Origin: Mesoflavibacter sp037029465
Lineage (GTDB): Bacteria > Bacteroidota > Bacteroidia > Flavobacteriales > Flavobacteriaceae
Length of the DNA: 64,000 nucleotides
Direction: 5' to 3'
NCBI RefSeq assembly: GCF_037029465.1
Contig: NZ_JAYMEM010000018.1
Span: 35,448-99,447 of the forward strand
The translations under genes were made by a program, and so were the position numbers. Below are positions 27,005-35,182 of the stretch, piece by piece (the first letter of the stretch is position 1; every line of letters begins with the position of its first letter). The notes beneath the pieces are model-generated. The model was not told the DNA's origin and ran no database searches. It saw nothing but the letters and a program-made list of their open reading frames with translations.

Positions 27005-27028
27005 GCAAACGATTGCGGTAACGATTGC
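27005..27028. promoter_or_regulatory. tandem LacI-type operator
   Basis: Two adjoining 12-base sites, GCAAACGATTGC (27005-27016) and GGTAACGATTGC (27017-27028), share AACGATTGC; the first has GCAA/TTGC arms around a central CG typical of LacI-family operators. They lie 10 bases before the lacI ATG and 80 bases upstream of the receptor start, fitting autoregulation and control of the divergent operon. Confidence 0.7.
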
Positions 27029-27038
27029 ATCAATAAAC

Positions 27039-28061
27039 ATGAAAAAAAAGATAATAACCTTAAAAGACCTAGCTAAACGTCTAAATATTTCTCCATCTAC
27101 AGCTTCTAGAGCTTTAAATGATCATCCAGATATAAGTATAGAAACTAAACAAAAGGTAAAAGACCTTGCAAGAAATTTAAATTATGTTCCCAATCTATTT
27201 GCTAAAGGATTTAGATCTCATAGAAGTAACATTTTAGGGGTAATTGTACCTAATATTACTCATTATTTTACGACTACTTTAATTAGAGGAATCTTAGAAG
27301 AAGCAAATCTTCAAGGTTATAAAGTCATTATATCAGAATCTAATAATGATGTAAAAAAGCAAACCGAAATGCTAAATACTATGTTACAATTTGGTGTTGA
27401 CGGCGTACTAATGTCTATCTCTAAGATGACAAAAGATGTTGATGATATTCTTAAAGTATTAAATACTGTACCTCTTATTTTATTTGACAAAGCCTCTAAC
27501 AAAATACCATGTACACAAGTAGTTATTAATGAAGAAGAAGCTGCTTTTAATGCAGTTGAGCATTTAATTAACATTGGAAAAAAAAGAATTGCAATTATTA
27601 AAGAAACAGAATATTCTTTTACTTCTGAAAAAAGGTATCATGGTTATTTAAGAGCTTTAAAAGAAAATAATATTCCATTAGATAGTAAAATAGTTTTAAG
27701 TGTAGAAGACATTTCTATGCATCAGGGAAAGAGAATGACCAATATATTACTATCCTTAAAAGAAAAACCAGATGCAATTTTTGCTATAACGGATAGTGCC
27801 GCTATTGGAGTAATTAAAACTTTAAAAAAACTTAGTATAAAAATTCCAGAAGATATAGCTGTAGTAGGATTTAGTAATTCTACAAACTCACAGATAATAG
27901 AGCCTAAATTAACAACAATAGACCAACCTGGACAAAAAATAGGGTCTACAGCAGTAAAACAAATAATTGAAGAAATAAACAGCACTAATCAAATTAACGT
28001 CAATAAAACTATAGAAATAAAAACAAACTTGATTATTAGAGATTCTAGCTTCAAAATTTAA
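27039..28061 (+). CDS. LacI family transcriptional regulator
   Basis: A 340-residue repressor: helix-turn-helix ITLKDLAKRLNISPSTASRALN at the N-terminus, hinge-helix region NYVPNLFAKGFRS, then a periplasmic-binding-like effector domain (LGVIVPNITHYFTT, AVVGFSN, TTIDQPG). It would bind the sugar or glycosylglycerate as inducer. Divergent from the TonB receptor, with a tandem operator in the 114-base gap. It is followed by uppP, which has its own promoter. Confidence 0.93.
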   Translation: MKKKIITLKDLAKRLNISPSTASRALNDHPDISIETKQKVKDLARNLNYVPNLFAKGFRSHRSNILGVIVPNITHYFTTTLIRGILEEANLQGYKVIISESNNDVKKQTEMLNTMLQFGVDGVLMSISKMTKDVDDILKVLNTVPLILFDKASNKIPCTQVVINEEEAAFNAVEHLINIGKKRIAIIKETEYSFTSEKRYHGYLRALKENNIPLDSKIVLSVEDISMHQGKRMTNILLSLKEKPDAIFAITDSAAIGVIKTLKKLSIKIPEDIAVVGFSNSTNSQIIEPKLTTIDQPGQKIGSTAVKQIIEEINSTNQINVNKTIEIKTNLIIRDSSFKI

Positions 28062-28073
28062 AAAACAAATGTT

Positions 28074-28081
28074 TACTTTTG
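28074..28081 (+). promoter_or_regulatory. TAnnTTTG promoter for uppP-truB
   Basis: TACTTTTG 18 bases before the uppP ATG and 12 bases after the lacI stop. Confidence 0.6.
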
Positions 28082-28099
28082 GCCAATTAATTTATTTAA

Positions 28100-28894
28100 A
28101 TGGAGGTTTTAGATTCTATTTTATTGGGAATTATACAAGGTTTAACCGAGTTTTTACCTGTATCTTCAAGTGGTCACCTAGAGTTAGGCAAAGCTATTTT
28201 AGGCGATAGTAGCGTACCTGAAGAAAGCTTATTATTTACCGTTGTACTTCATTTTGCTACAGCTTTAAGCACTATTGTTGTCTTTAGAAAAGATATTTGG
28301 TCACTTTTAAAAGGTATTTTAAAATTTGAATGGAACGAAGATTTAAAATTTGCTTCAAAAATTGCAATATCTATGATTCCTGCGGTGATTGTAGGCTTAT
28401 TTTTTGAAGAGCAATTAGAGCAACTTTTTGGAGGAAACATCTTATTAGTTGGCTTTATGTTATTAATTACAGCTATCCTTTTATTTTTTGCAGATAAAGC
28501 CAAAAACACCAATAAAAATGTATCATTTAGTAATGCGTTTATAATTGGCGTTTCTCAAGCTATTGCTATGTTACCTGGTATTTCAAGAAGTGGCGCAACA
28601 ATTTCTACATCTGTATTGTTGGGTAATGACAAAACTAAAGCAGCACGGTTTTCGTTTTTAATGGTTGTTCCATTAATCTTCGGTAAAATTGCTAAAGATA
28701 TTTTAAGTGGAGATTTAAGTTTAGAATCTCAAAATTTTACAGCATTATCTATTGGTTTTATAGCTGCGTTTATTTCTGGTCTTTTTGCTTGTACTTGGAT
28801 GATAAGTTTAGTTAAAAAAAGTAAACTGACGTACTTTGCTATTTACTGTGCTATTGTTGGGTTAATTGCAGTAATATATTCAATTTTAAATTAA
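28100..28894 (+). CDS. uppP: undecaprenyl-diphosphatase (BacA/UppP)
   Basis: A 264-residue inner-membrane enzyme removing one phosphate from undecaprenyl pyrophosphate so the carrier can be reused in peptidoglycan synthesis; also gives bacitracin resistance. GIIQGLTEFLPVSSSGHLEL holds the (E/Q)xxxE and first SSSGH element, and LPGISRSGATIS is the second signature with the catalytic arginine. About seven membrane helices. It is 4 bases upstream of truB in one transcript. Confidence 0.96.
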   Translation: MEVLDSILLGIIQGLTEFLPVSSSGHLELGKAILGDSSVPEESLLFTVVLHFATALSTIVVFRKDIWSLLKGILKFEWNEDLKFASKIAISMIPAVIVGLFFEEQLEQLFGGNILLVGFMLLITAILLFFADKAKNTNKNVSFSNAFIIGVSQAIAMLPGISRSGATISTSVLLGNDKTKAARFSFLMVVPLIFGKIAKDILSGDLSLESQNFTALSIGFIAAFISGLFACTWMISLVKKSKLTYFAIYCAIVGLIAVIYSILN

Positions 28895-28898
28895 AAAA

Positions 28899-29594
28899 AT
28901 GACTGGAGAAGACTACAAATCAGGACAAGTTTTATTAATAGACAAGCCTTTAAACTGGACGTCTTTTCAGGTAGTCAATAAGCTACGTTGGGAAATCAGA
29001 CAAGCCTTTAACATAAAAAAAATTAAAGTTGGTCACGCTGGTACTTTAGATCCATTAGCTACTGGATTATTAGTAATTTGTACAGGAAAAATGACCAAAC
29101 AAATCAACACCTTTCAAGGTCAAATTAAAGAATATACAGGCACTTTTGTTTTAGGAAGCACAACACCTTCTTTTGATTTAGAAACCGAAATTGAAAACAC
29201 CTATCCAACCGATCATATCACAGAAGATTTAATACACCAATCAACCAAACAATTTATTGGCGAAATTGATCAATATCCACCTGTATTTTCAGCCATCAAA
29301 AAAGACGGAAAGCGTCTTTATGAATTTGCTCGTGCTGGAGAAGACGTAGAAATTAAACCCAGAAAAGTTACTATTGAAGCTTTTGAAATTACTAAAATAG
29401 ACGGTTTAAACTTAGAGTTTAAAGTAGTTTGCAGTAAAGGTACTTACATAAGATCTTTAGCAAATGATTTTGGAAAAGCTTTAAATTCTGGTGCTCATCT
29501 TTCTGTTTTACGTCGCACAAGAATTGGCGAATTTGAAGTGAAAAATGCACTTTCTATCGAAGATTTTATTAAAAATTTGCCAAAAAAGGACTAA
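28899..29594 (+). CDS. truB: tRNA pseudouridine-55 synthase
   Basis: Makes pseudouridine at position 55 in the T-loop of tRNAs. GHAGTLDPLATGLL contains the catalytic Asp51; KQINTFQGQIKEYTG, PPVFSAIKKDGKRLYE and CSKGTYIRSLANDFG are TruB motifs. Its 231 residues are slightly short because there is no PUA tail, common in this phylum. The gene follows uppP by 4 bases, as in other Bacteroidota. Confidence 0.96.
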   Translation: MTGEDYKSGQVLLIDKPLNWTSFQVVNKLRWEIRQAFNIKKIKVGHAGTLDPLATGLLVICTGKMTKQINTFQGQIKEYTGTFVLGSTTPSFDLETEIENTYPTDHITEDLIHQSTKQFIGEIDQYPPVFSAIKKDGKRLYEFARAGEDVEIKPRKVTIEAFEITKIDGLNLEFKVVCSKGTYIRSLANDFGKALNSGAHLSVLRRTRIGEFEVKNALSIEDFIKNLPKKD

Positions 29595-29667
29595 AAAACG
29601 TCTTTTCAACGTTTAGCTGCGTATATAAATTACTAACAAATTAAGCTTAATTTATTAATTCGTTTGC

Positions 29668-30384
29668 ATGGCGTTTAGCAATTCACATAAGGCATTAGCT
29701 ATAACATTTTTAATTGTTGGCATATTGGTGCTTTCAGTTTTTAATGCCACTATATTTAAGTTAGATCATGCTCAAGCCGAAACATTTTATGAGGTAGAAA
29801 CTGTAGAAGATTTAAAAGAAGAAACACCTGAAATAGAAGCACAAAACAAAAATTCAAACGCTACTAATAAAGCATTTAATACAACCGAAAACTACAAACA
29901 TTACGCACAAGCTTATAAACCTATTGCACCTCCAAAAGATTACACAAATCCAAAATTAGAAACCTATAAAAACAACGTTATCAAAGAAACTTCAGCATCT
30001 AAAAGCAGTGGTAATTCTTCAATTTCTGAAGAAACTATGACCAGTTTTAATAGTGTTAACAGTGTACTTTCTAAACGAAGTCAAAATCAAAGCGCAGCAC
30101 AAAGCAATGTTGCAAACACCAACAGTAATGTGTACTATTCTTTAAAAGGTCGTATTGATCAACATTTACCAATTCCTATTTATTTATGTGATGCTAGAGG
30201 AAAAATAGTAGTGAATATTACAGTGAATCAAAACGGAAACGTGGTAAAAGTCAGCATTAATTCTGCATCAACTTCTAACAACGCTTGCTTAGAAGATTAT
30301 GCTTTAAAGTATGCAAAAGAAGCCAGATTTGACACTGCTAATAAAACCTCTCAAATTGGTACGATTACTTTTGAATTTCAATAA
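29668..30384 (+). CDS. TonB-like energy transducer protein
   Basis: A 238-residue protein with an N-terminal membrane anchor (residues about 10-30), a long low-complexity linker rich in Asn, Ser, Thr and Lys (35-155), and a C-terminal TonB-like domain: GKIVVNITVNQNGNVVKVSIN, then an ALKYAKEARFD helix and a final strand. This layout links inner-membrane proton-motive-force complexes to outer-membrane receptors. ExbBD genes are not nearby. It lies 73 bases after truB and may be read from the same transcript. Confidence 0.75.
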   Translation: MAFSNSHKALAITFLIVGILVLSVFNATIFKLDHAQAETFYEVETVEDLKEETPEIEAQNKNSNATNKAFNTTENYKHYAQAYKPIAPPKDYTNPKLETYKNNVIKETSASKSSGNSSISEETMTSFNSVNSVLSKRSQNQSAAQSNVANTNSNVYYSLKGRIDQHLPIPIYLCDARGKIVVNITVNQNGNVVKVSINSASTSNNACLEDYALKYAKEARFDTANKTSQIGTITFEFQ

Positions 30385-30388
30385 AATG

Positions 30389-30431
30389 TTCTCGATACAA
30401 TTTTTCATACCTCAAAATCACTCGAACTGAC
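30389..30431 (-). repeat. family A half repeat
   Basis: TTCTCGATACAA (30389-30400) and TCACTCGAACTGACG (30418-30432) with TTTTTCATACCTCAAAA between them. This matches the inverted complement of the right unit of the copies at 14788 and 15209; the other unit is missing. It lies between two convergent genes. Confidence 0.7.
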
Positions 30432-30435
30432 GTTA

Positions 30436-31053
30436 TTAATTGATTAATTCTAACAAGTCATTAATCACATTTTGACCTTTATCTTTATTATACCAACGTT
30501 GTAAATCTTCTTTAAATTCGGCAGTTAACGTACCGTTTTTCTTTTTAAAATCATTAACCAGCTTGGTAGCTTCTGTTGGTCTTGGACCATAACTATTTAA
30601 AACTGTTTTTGTTGTATTATCAAACTGAATAAGTTTAGGTATTGATTTACCACCATTGGTTAAGAACAAATCCATTAATTGCTCATTTTCATCACGCATA
30701 ACTAATTGCAAATTAATACCAGTATTTAACTCGGCAACCTTATTAATTACAGGTATTACATGTGCTGCATCGCCGCACCAACTTTCGGTAAGAACAATCC
30801 ATGTTTGATTTACTGTTGCATTTTTAATAGCATCTATATCTTCATCACTAATTTTAACCGTTTTATTCCATCTTTTCATGCGTCTATCGTTAAGCTTGGT
30901 ATAATTGGCTAAAGCTTCGGTTTTTTCATTTCCTGTATTAGAGTTTTCTGTCGCTAAATGATTAACTACTTCACAATATTGATTATAAGTCATACTGTGT
31001 TTTAAACTCTCTTTTATAATGTCTATTTGTTGCAAAGTATATGTTGTTTCCAT
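30436..31053 (-). CDS. thioredoxin-fold protein with a single cysteine (ESWCGDA)
   Basis: A 205-residue cytoplasmic protein. VLTESWCGDAAHVIPVINK takes the place of the thioredoxin active site: one cysteine where most thioredoxins have CxxC; the sole Cys in WCGD follows the usual tryptophan. The fold match includes a cis-proline segment KSIPKLIQFD. The first 70 residues are helical and contain another cysteine (NQYCEV). Such thioredoxin-family proteins are common in Bacteroidota; their partners are unknown. It may be a monothiol reductase or a non-redox binder. Confidence 0.8.
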   Translation of the reverse strand: METTYTLQQIDIIKESLKHSMTYNQYCEVVNHLATENSNTGNEKTEALANYTKLNDRRMKRWNKTVKISDEDIDAIKNATVNQTWIVLTESWCGDAAHVIPVINKVAELNTGINLQLVMRDENEQLMDLFLTNGGKSIPKLIQFDNTTKTVLNSYGPRPTEATKLVNDFKKKNGTLTAEFKEDLQRWYNKDKGQNVINDLLELIN

Positions 31054-31130
31054 AGTGTAAAAATACTGGATAAGTTAGGATAAATAGGTAACTGTTGTTA
31101 CATTAGTAGTATATTTTTTAAAACCTTACA

Positions 31131-31694
31131 ATGACAAAACATAGATGCGGTTGGTGCGTTGGCGATGCACTTTACGAAGCTTATCATGACCAAGAATGGG
31201 GAAAACCTGTTTATGATGACGATACCATTTTTGAGTTTTTAATTCTTGAAACATTTCAAGCAGGATTAAGCTGGATTACTGTGTTGCGTAAACGCGAAAA
31301 TTTTAGAGCTGCTTTTGATGATTTTGATTATAAAAAAATAGCCTCTTATGACGAAAAGAAGCTTGAAGAATTAATGCAAAACGAAGGTATTATCCGCAAT
31401 AAATTAAAAATAAAAGCTACAGTTACTAATGCACAAGCCTTTATGAAAGTGCAAGAAGAGTTTGGAACGTTTAGCAAATACATTTGGGCTTTTGTTGATG
31501 GTAAACCCATAAAAAACAAGATTAAAAATTACAAAGAAGCACCAGCAAATACTGCTATAAGTGATGCTTTAAGTAAGGATTTAAAAAAACGCGGATTTAA
31601 ATTTGTTGGTAGTACAGTTATGTATGCGCATATGCAAGCAACCGGAATGGTTAACGATCATGAGGTTGATTGTTTTAGGTATAATGAAGTGTAG
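31131..31694 (+). CDS. tag: DNA-3-methyladenine glycosylase I
   Basis: A 187-residue base-excision repair enzyme that removes 3-methyladenine. RCGWCVGDALYEAYHDQEWGKPVYDD at the N-terminus holds zinc-binding cysteines and the substrate pocket; FEFLILETFQAGLSWITVLRKRE is the family signature; the C-terminal GSTVMYAHMQATGMVNDHEVDCF supplies the zinc-binding His and Cys residues. Length typical. Divergent from the thioredoxin-like gene and convergent with aat (9-base gap). Confidence 0.95.
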   Translation: MTKHRCGWCVGDALYEAYHDQEWGKPVYDDDTIFEFLILETFQAGLSWITVLRKRENFRAAFDDFDYKKIASYDEKKLEELMQNEGIIRNKLKIKATVTNAQAFMKVQEEFGTFSKYIWAFVDGKPIKNKIKNYKEAPANTAISDALSKDLKKRGFKFVGSTVMYAHMQATGMVNDHEVDCFRYNEV

Positions 31695-31703
31695 TTAAAA
31701 TAA

Positions 31704-32330
31704 TTATCCTAAATACTTTAAAAACTCATCTCTAGGTATATCTTCTGCGCCTAAACTTTCTAAGTGATTGGTATAAACTTGACAATCTATTAATTTGTAA
31801 TTACTGTTTTGAATAAAGGTGATAAAACCTGCTTTACTAGCATTACTAACTTTAGTAAACATACTTTCGCCACAAAACACACCATTATTTAAATCGACGC
31901 CATATAAGCCAGCAACTAACTTTTGGTCTTGCCAAACCTCGACAGATTTTGCAAAACCTAGTTGATGTAGTGTATTGTAAGCCTCTACCATTCCGTTAGT
32001 AATCCATGTGCTATCTTGACCAGGTCGTTTTGCTTTGGCGCATTCGTTGATTACAGCATTAAAATTTTTATTTACTGTGACTTCAAAATCACAATTACGT
32101 AAAACTTGTTTCATACTTTTGGACACTTTTAATTTGGAAGGAAATAGCACAAAACGAGGATCTGGCGACCACCACAAAATGGTATTATCATCTTCAAACC
32201 ATGGGAAAATTCCGTTTTGGTAAGCAGACAGAAGTCTTTCAGGACTTAAATCGCCACCAAACGCTAAAAGACCATCTTCTGTTGCTTGAGATACTGGTGG
32301 AAAAAAGTGATGTTTATTTAAAAATTTCAA
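31704..32330 (-). CDS. aat: leucyl/phenylalanyl-tRNA-protein transferase
   Basis: Adds Leu or Phe from aminoacyl-tRNA to N-terminal Lys or Arg of proteins, marking them for ClpS-ClpAP degradation (N-end rule). The 208-residue length fits. AYQNGIFPWFEDDNTILWWSPDPRF is the signature, with ITNGMVEAYNTLHQLGFAKSVEVW and GESMF in the catalytic GNAT-like domain. Its start at 32330 follows a 269-base gap that holds a terminator for the DUF3127 gene. Confidence 0.95.
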   Translation of the reverse strand: MKFLNKHHFFPPVSQATEDGLLAFGGDLSPERLLSAYQNGIFPWFEDDNTILWWSPDPRFVLFPSKLKVSKSMKQVLRNCDFEVTVNKNFNAVINECAKAKRPGQDSTWITNGMVEAYNTLHQLGFAKSVEVWQDQKLVAGLYGVDLNNGVFCGESMFTKVSNASKAGFITFIQNSNYKLIDCQVYTNHLESLGAEDIPRDEFLKYLG

Positions 32331-32539
32331 TGCAATTATTTTTACTTAAAATAAATATTTATCATGAAATTGACAAAACACAAAATTTCGAAAACGTTTT
32401 AGTTAATTTATATGCTTTAAATTCAATGATTTATTTTGATATTTTTATTTTAACCATGATATTTATTTAGGTCTAAATTTCTAAGTTAATGTATTCAAAA
32501 GTTTAATTATATAAAGACCTAACTAAACCCACTAAAACT

Positions 32540-32576
32540 TAAAACCCTCAAAACCATTTGGCTTTGAGGGTTTTTA
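32540..32576. terminator. terminator after the DUF3127 gene
   Basis: AAACCCTCAAA and TTTGAGGGTTT arms with T-rich flank on plus and TTTT on minus. The rest of the gap 32331-32599 holds only AT-rich sequence, a family D repeat, and presumably the aat promoter. Confidence 0.75.
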
Positions 32577-32577
32577 T

Positions 32578-32597
32578 TTTCCGCGAAAGCGAAATAT
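32578..32597. repeat. family D hairpin repeat next to a stop codon
   Basis: TTTCCGCGAAAGCGAAATAT, identical over 20 bases to 36002-36021. A stem with a GAAA/TTTC loop; it lies 2 bases beyond the stop codon of the DUF3127 gene (minus). Confidence 0.65.
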
Positions 32598-32599
32598 GT

Positions 32600-32974
32600 T
32601 TAAAACGGTAAATCGTCGTGATCTTCTTCGTTTACATCTGTTGCAGGCTCAAAAGCTTGTGCTGGTGGCACTTCTGGCATACCTTGTGGCGCACCTGCCT
32701 GAACAGCTTCTATACGCCAACCTTGAATAGAATTGAAATACTTTGTTTCTCCCTGTGGATTAACCCATTCTCTACCACGTAAATTGATGTTTACTTTTAC
32801 ATCTTGACCTACTTGGTAGTTGTTTAATAAATCTGTTTTATCTTGAACAAACTCTATCATGATATGTTGTGGATACTGCTCTTCTGTAGTGACTACTATT
32901 TCTCTTTTTCTAAACCCATTACTACCAAAAGTCTGCGTTTCTCCAATTAATTTTACTTTTCCTTGTACTTCCAT
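32600..32974 (-). CDS. DUF3127 protein with an SSB-like acidic tail
   Basis: A 124-residue cytoplasmic protein matching DUF3127 (EVQGKVKLIGETQTFGSNGFRKREIVV), which looks like an OB-fold domain over residues 1-90. It continues through a flexible Pro/Gln/Ala-rich linker to EEDHDDLPF. The last residues are the same as the SSB tail in this window (DDNDDLPF), a known docking site for repair and replication proteins. A role in single-strand DNA metabolism is therefore likely but not proven. Confidence 0.85.
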   Translation of the reverse strand: MEVQGKVKLIGETQTFGSNGFRKREIVVTTEEQYPQHIMIEFVQDKTDLLNNYQVGQDVKVNINLRGREWVNPQGETKYFNSIQGWRIEAVQAGAPQGMPEVPPAQAFEPATDVNEEDHDDLPF

Positions 32975-33019
32975 TTTCTATATAATTATTAAATATTCGT
33001 CTAAATTTGTATTGCTATT

Positions 33020-33874
33020 TTACAATAATAGCATTTTCCAAGCACTTTCTACATCATTATAACTTAAAAAATCATGTGCTTTTTTGTGTTTATCTTCTTG
33101 GCTAATTTCGGCTAAATTATGTTCTTCTTTAAACGCTAATATAGCATCTTCTGTTGGTAATGTTTCTACATTTGCTAATAAACCTAAATCATTACCTGTT
33201 AATATGTTACTGTTTCTAACATGTTCTGGTAAAGCGTCTACACCAATACCTAATGTACTTAAAGGTTTTGGTATTTCAAAAAAACCAGACTTTGCTCTAC
33301 TATAAAAACTACCACCTGCTCTTGATACTAAGTCTAATTTTACTTGGTCGATAGCTCCATTTTCATCTAAAACTTCATCGTTAATATGCATTTTAACCAC
33401 TTCGCATATTATTAAGTTACCTGCGCCACCTTCTGTCCCAAGTTTAACTATATCGTTAATTTTACACTCCATTTGCACAGGACTTTCTGCCACTCTAAAA
33501 GGTTTAACAATGTCCGATTTTAGCATGGTTAACCCTGCTTTTTCAAATTCGTTAACACCTTCAGGATATTCTGTACTACTTAATGACATTTGTTGTACAA
33601 TATCATAATTTACCACATTAATTACGACTTCATTTGTAACTTCTACATTTTCTAAAGTATGTTTTGTGGTATTGCCTCTAACACGTCTTGCAGGAGAAAA
33701 AATTAATATTGGTGGATTTGCACTAAAAACGTTAAAAAAACTAAACGGTGATAGGTTGGGTCTTCCATCTTTATCTACTGTACTTGCAAACGCGATTGGT
33801 CTTGGTGCCACAGCGCTAAGCAGGTAACTGTGTAGTTTTGGTGTTTCTAAATCCTTTGGCAAAAATGATAACAT
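33020..33874 (-). CDS. flavin reductase / FMN-binding split-barrel family protein
   Basis: A 284-residue protein. The N-terminal 200 residues are a flavin-reductase-like split barrel: SAVAPRPIAFASTVDKDGRPNLSPFSFFNVFSANPP is the FMN-binding region (residues 20-55), and PVQMECKI lies near the dimer core. A C-terminal extension of about 80 residues (from GIGVDALPEHVRNS) is common in Bacteroidota members. Probably reduces FMN with NAD(P)H; natural partner unknown. It has its own TACTTTTG promoter at 33894-33901 and lies 45 bases before the DUF3127 gene. Confidence 0.88.
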   Translation of the reverse strand: MLSFLPKDLETPKLHSYLLSAVAPRPIAFASTVDKDGRPNLSPFSFFNVFSANPPILIFSPARRVRGNTTKHTLENVEVTNEVVINVVNYDIVQQMSLSSTEYPEGVNEFEKAGLTMLKSDIVKPFRVAESPVQMECKINDIVKLGTEGGAGNLIICEVVKMHINDEVLDENGAIDQVKLDLVSRAGGSFYSRAKSGFFEIPKPLSTLGIGVDALPEHVRNSNILTGNDLGLLANVETLPTEDAILAFKEEHNLAEISQEDKHKKAHDFLSYNDVESAWKMLLL

Positions 33875-33893
33875 ACTACTTGTTTATTTTGTA

Positions 33894-33901
33894 CAAAAGT
33901 A
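33894..33901 (-). promoter_or_regulatory. TAnnTTTG promoter for the flavin reductase gene
   Basis: TACTTTTG on the minus strand, 19 bases before the start codon. Confidence 0.55.
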
Positions 33902-33995
33902 CATAATCTGGCACGCAACTAAAAGCAATTTAATAGGTAACTCTCACAATATTATTAACAGAATTGCATTATATTAACAACAAAAATTAACCATC

Positions 33996-35180
33996 ATGTT
34001 TTTTACTAAACATCGTCAGCTAGTACGTTGGATTATTATTATTGCGTCTTTTGGAATTATCTCTTTGATTTTATGGAATACATATGTGTTCTTTCAGAAA
34101 TTTAAAGAAGAAGAACGTCGTAAAATGGAGATTTGGACCTATGCTCAAAGTGATTTTTTAAACAGTTTTACTAATGGGCTAGATGAAGAAGTTAATAATA
34201 TTACAACTTTTATTCTTACAGATTCTACATCCACAAATCCAAGAATTTTAGTTGATCCTTCTGGAGAGTTTAGCAGTTTTAATAACATAGATACAGTTGG
34301 TGTAAAAAACTTAAAAGAATTTTTAGAAAAGAAGCGCATTCAATATAAAAATGAAAACAAACCAATTCCTTTAAAGTATAGAGATAATGATTTAAAAGAA
34401 GATGTTTTTATTGGAACTATTTACTACGGAAATTCTCCTTTATTAAACAAGCTTAAATACTATCCACTAGCTCTACTACTAATCATTTTATTGTTTGGTG
34501 CAGTAGTTTACTTTTTTTATAAAAGTTCTAAAAATGCAACCGAAAACAAATTATGGTCTGGAATGGCAAAGGAAACGGCACATCAAATTGGTACGCCGCT
34601 ATCTTCTTTAATTGGTTGGACAGAAATTTTAAAGACCGAAAACACCAATCCAGAATACATTAAAGAGATTGAAAAAGACATAAATAGATTACAAACTATT
34701 ACCGAACGTTTTAGTAAAATAGGCTCTTTACCAACGTTAGAACAATTAGATATTGTTGAAGAAACTAAAGAAGCTTACGGTTATTTAAAGTCTAGGTCGT
34801 CAAAATTGATTAACTTTAGTATTGATGCTCCAGACACACCAATTTATGTAAATTTAAATAGACAGCTATACGGTTGGAGCATTGAAAACTTGGTTAAGAA
34901 TGCGATAGATGCCATGAAAGGAAAAGGGAATTTGAGAGTTCAAATTACACCACATCAAAAACATGTAGACATTACGGTTAGCGATACTGGTAAAGGCATC
35001 TCTAAAAACGAATTTAAAACTATTTTTGAACCAGGTTACACCACAAAAAAACGTGGTTGGGGATTGGGATTATCTTTAACAAAACGAATAGTTGAAGATT
35101 TTCATGATGGAAAAATAAAAGTTCAAATGTCTGAAATTGGAGTTGGTACAACCATGTTAATTTCGTTAAAAACGGTTTAA
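33996..35180 (+). CDS. membrane sensor histidine kinase (orphan)
   Basis: A 394-residue kinase with two membrane helices (about 12-32 and 155-176) enclosing a periplasmic sensor of about 120 residues, no HAMP domain, then HisKA (KETAHQIGTPLSSLIGW, phosphorylated His196) and an HATPase domain with N-box NLVKNAIDAMKGKG, DTGKGIS and GWGLGLSLTKR. No response regulator lies next to it. The zinc-ribbon membrane protein gene starts 2 bases after its stop, so the two are co-transcribed. Signal unknown. Confidence 0.92.
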   Translation: MFFTKHRQLVRWIIIIASFGIISLILWNTYVFFQKFKEEERRKMEIWTYAQSDFLNSFTNGLDEEVNNITTFILTDSTSTNPRILVDPSGEFSSFNNIDTVGVKNLKEFLEKKRIQYKNENKPIPLKYRDNDLKEDVFIGTIYYGNSPLLNKLKYYPLALLLIILLFGAVVYFFYKSSKNATENKLWSGMAKETAHQIGTPLSSLIGWTEILKTENTNPEYIKEIEKDINRLQTITERFSKIGSLPTLEQLDIVEETKEAYGYLKSRSSKLINFSIDAPDTPIYVNLNRQLYGWSIENLVKNAIDAMKGKGNLRVQITPHQKHVDITVSDTGKGISKNEFKTIFEPGYTTKKRGWGLGLSLTKRIVEDFHDGKIKVQMSEIGVGTTMLISLKTV

Positions 35181-35182
35181 TT

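Noticed and set aside
32201..32470. 89-codon plus-strand frame overlapping aat and the gap after it
   Set aside because: Mostly antisense to aat, then AT-rich sequence; no domain, no promoter, hydrophobic residues as expected from T-rich DNA.
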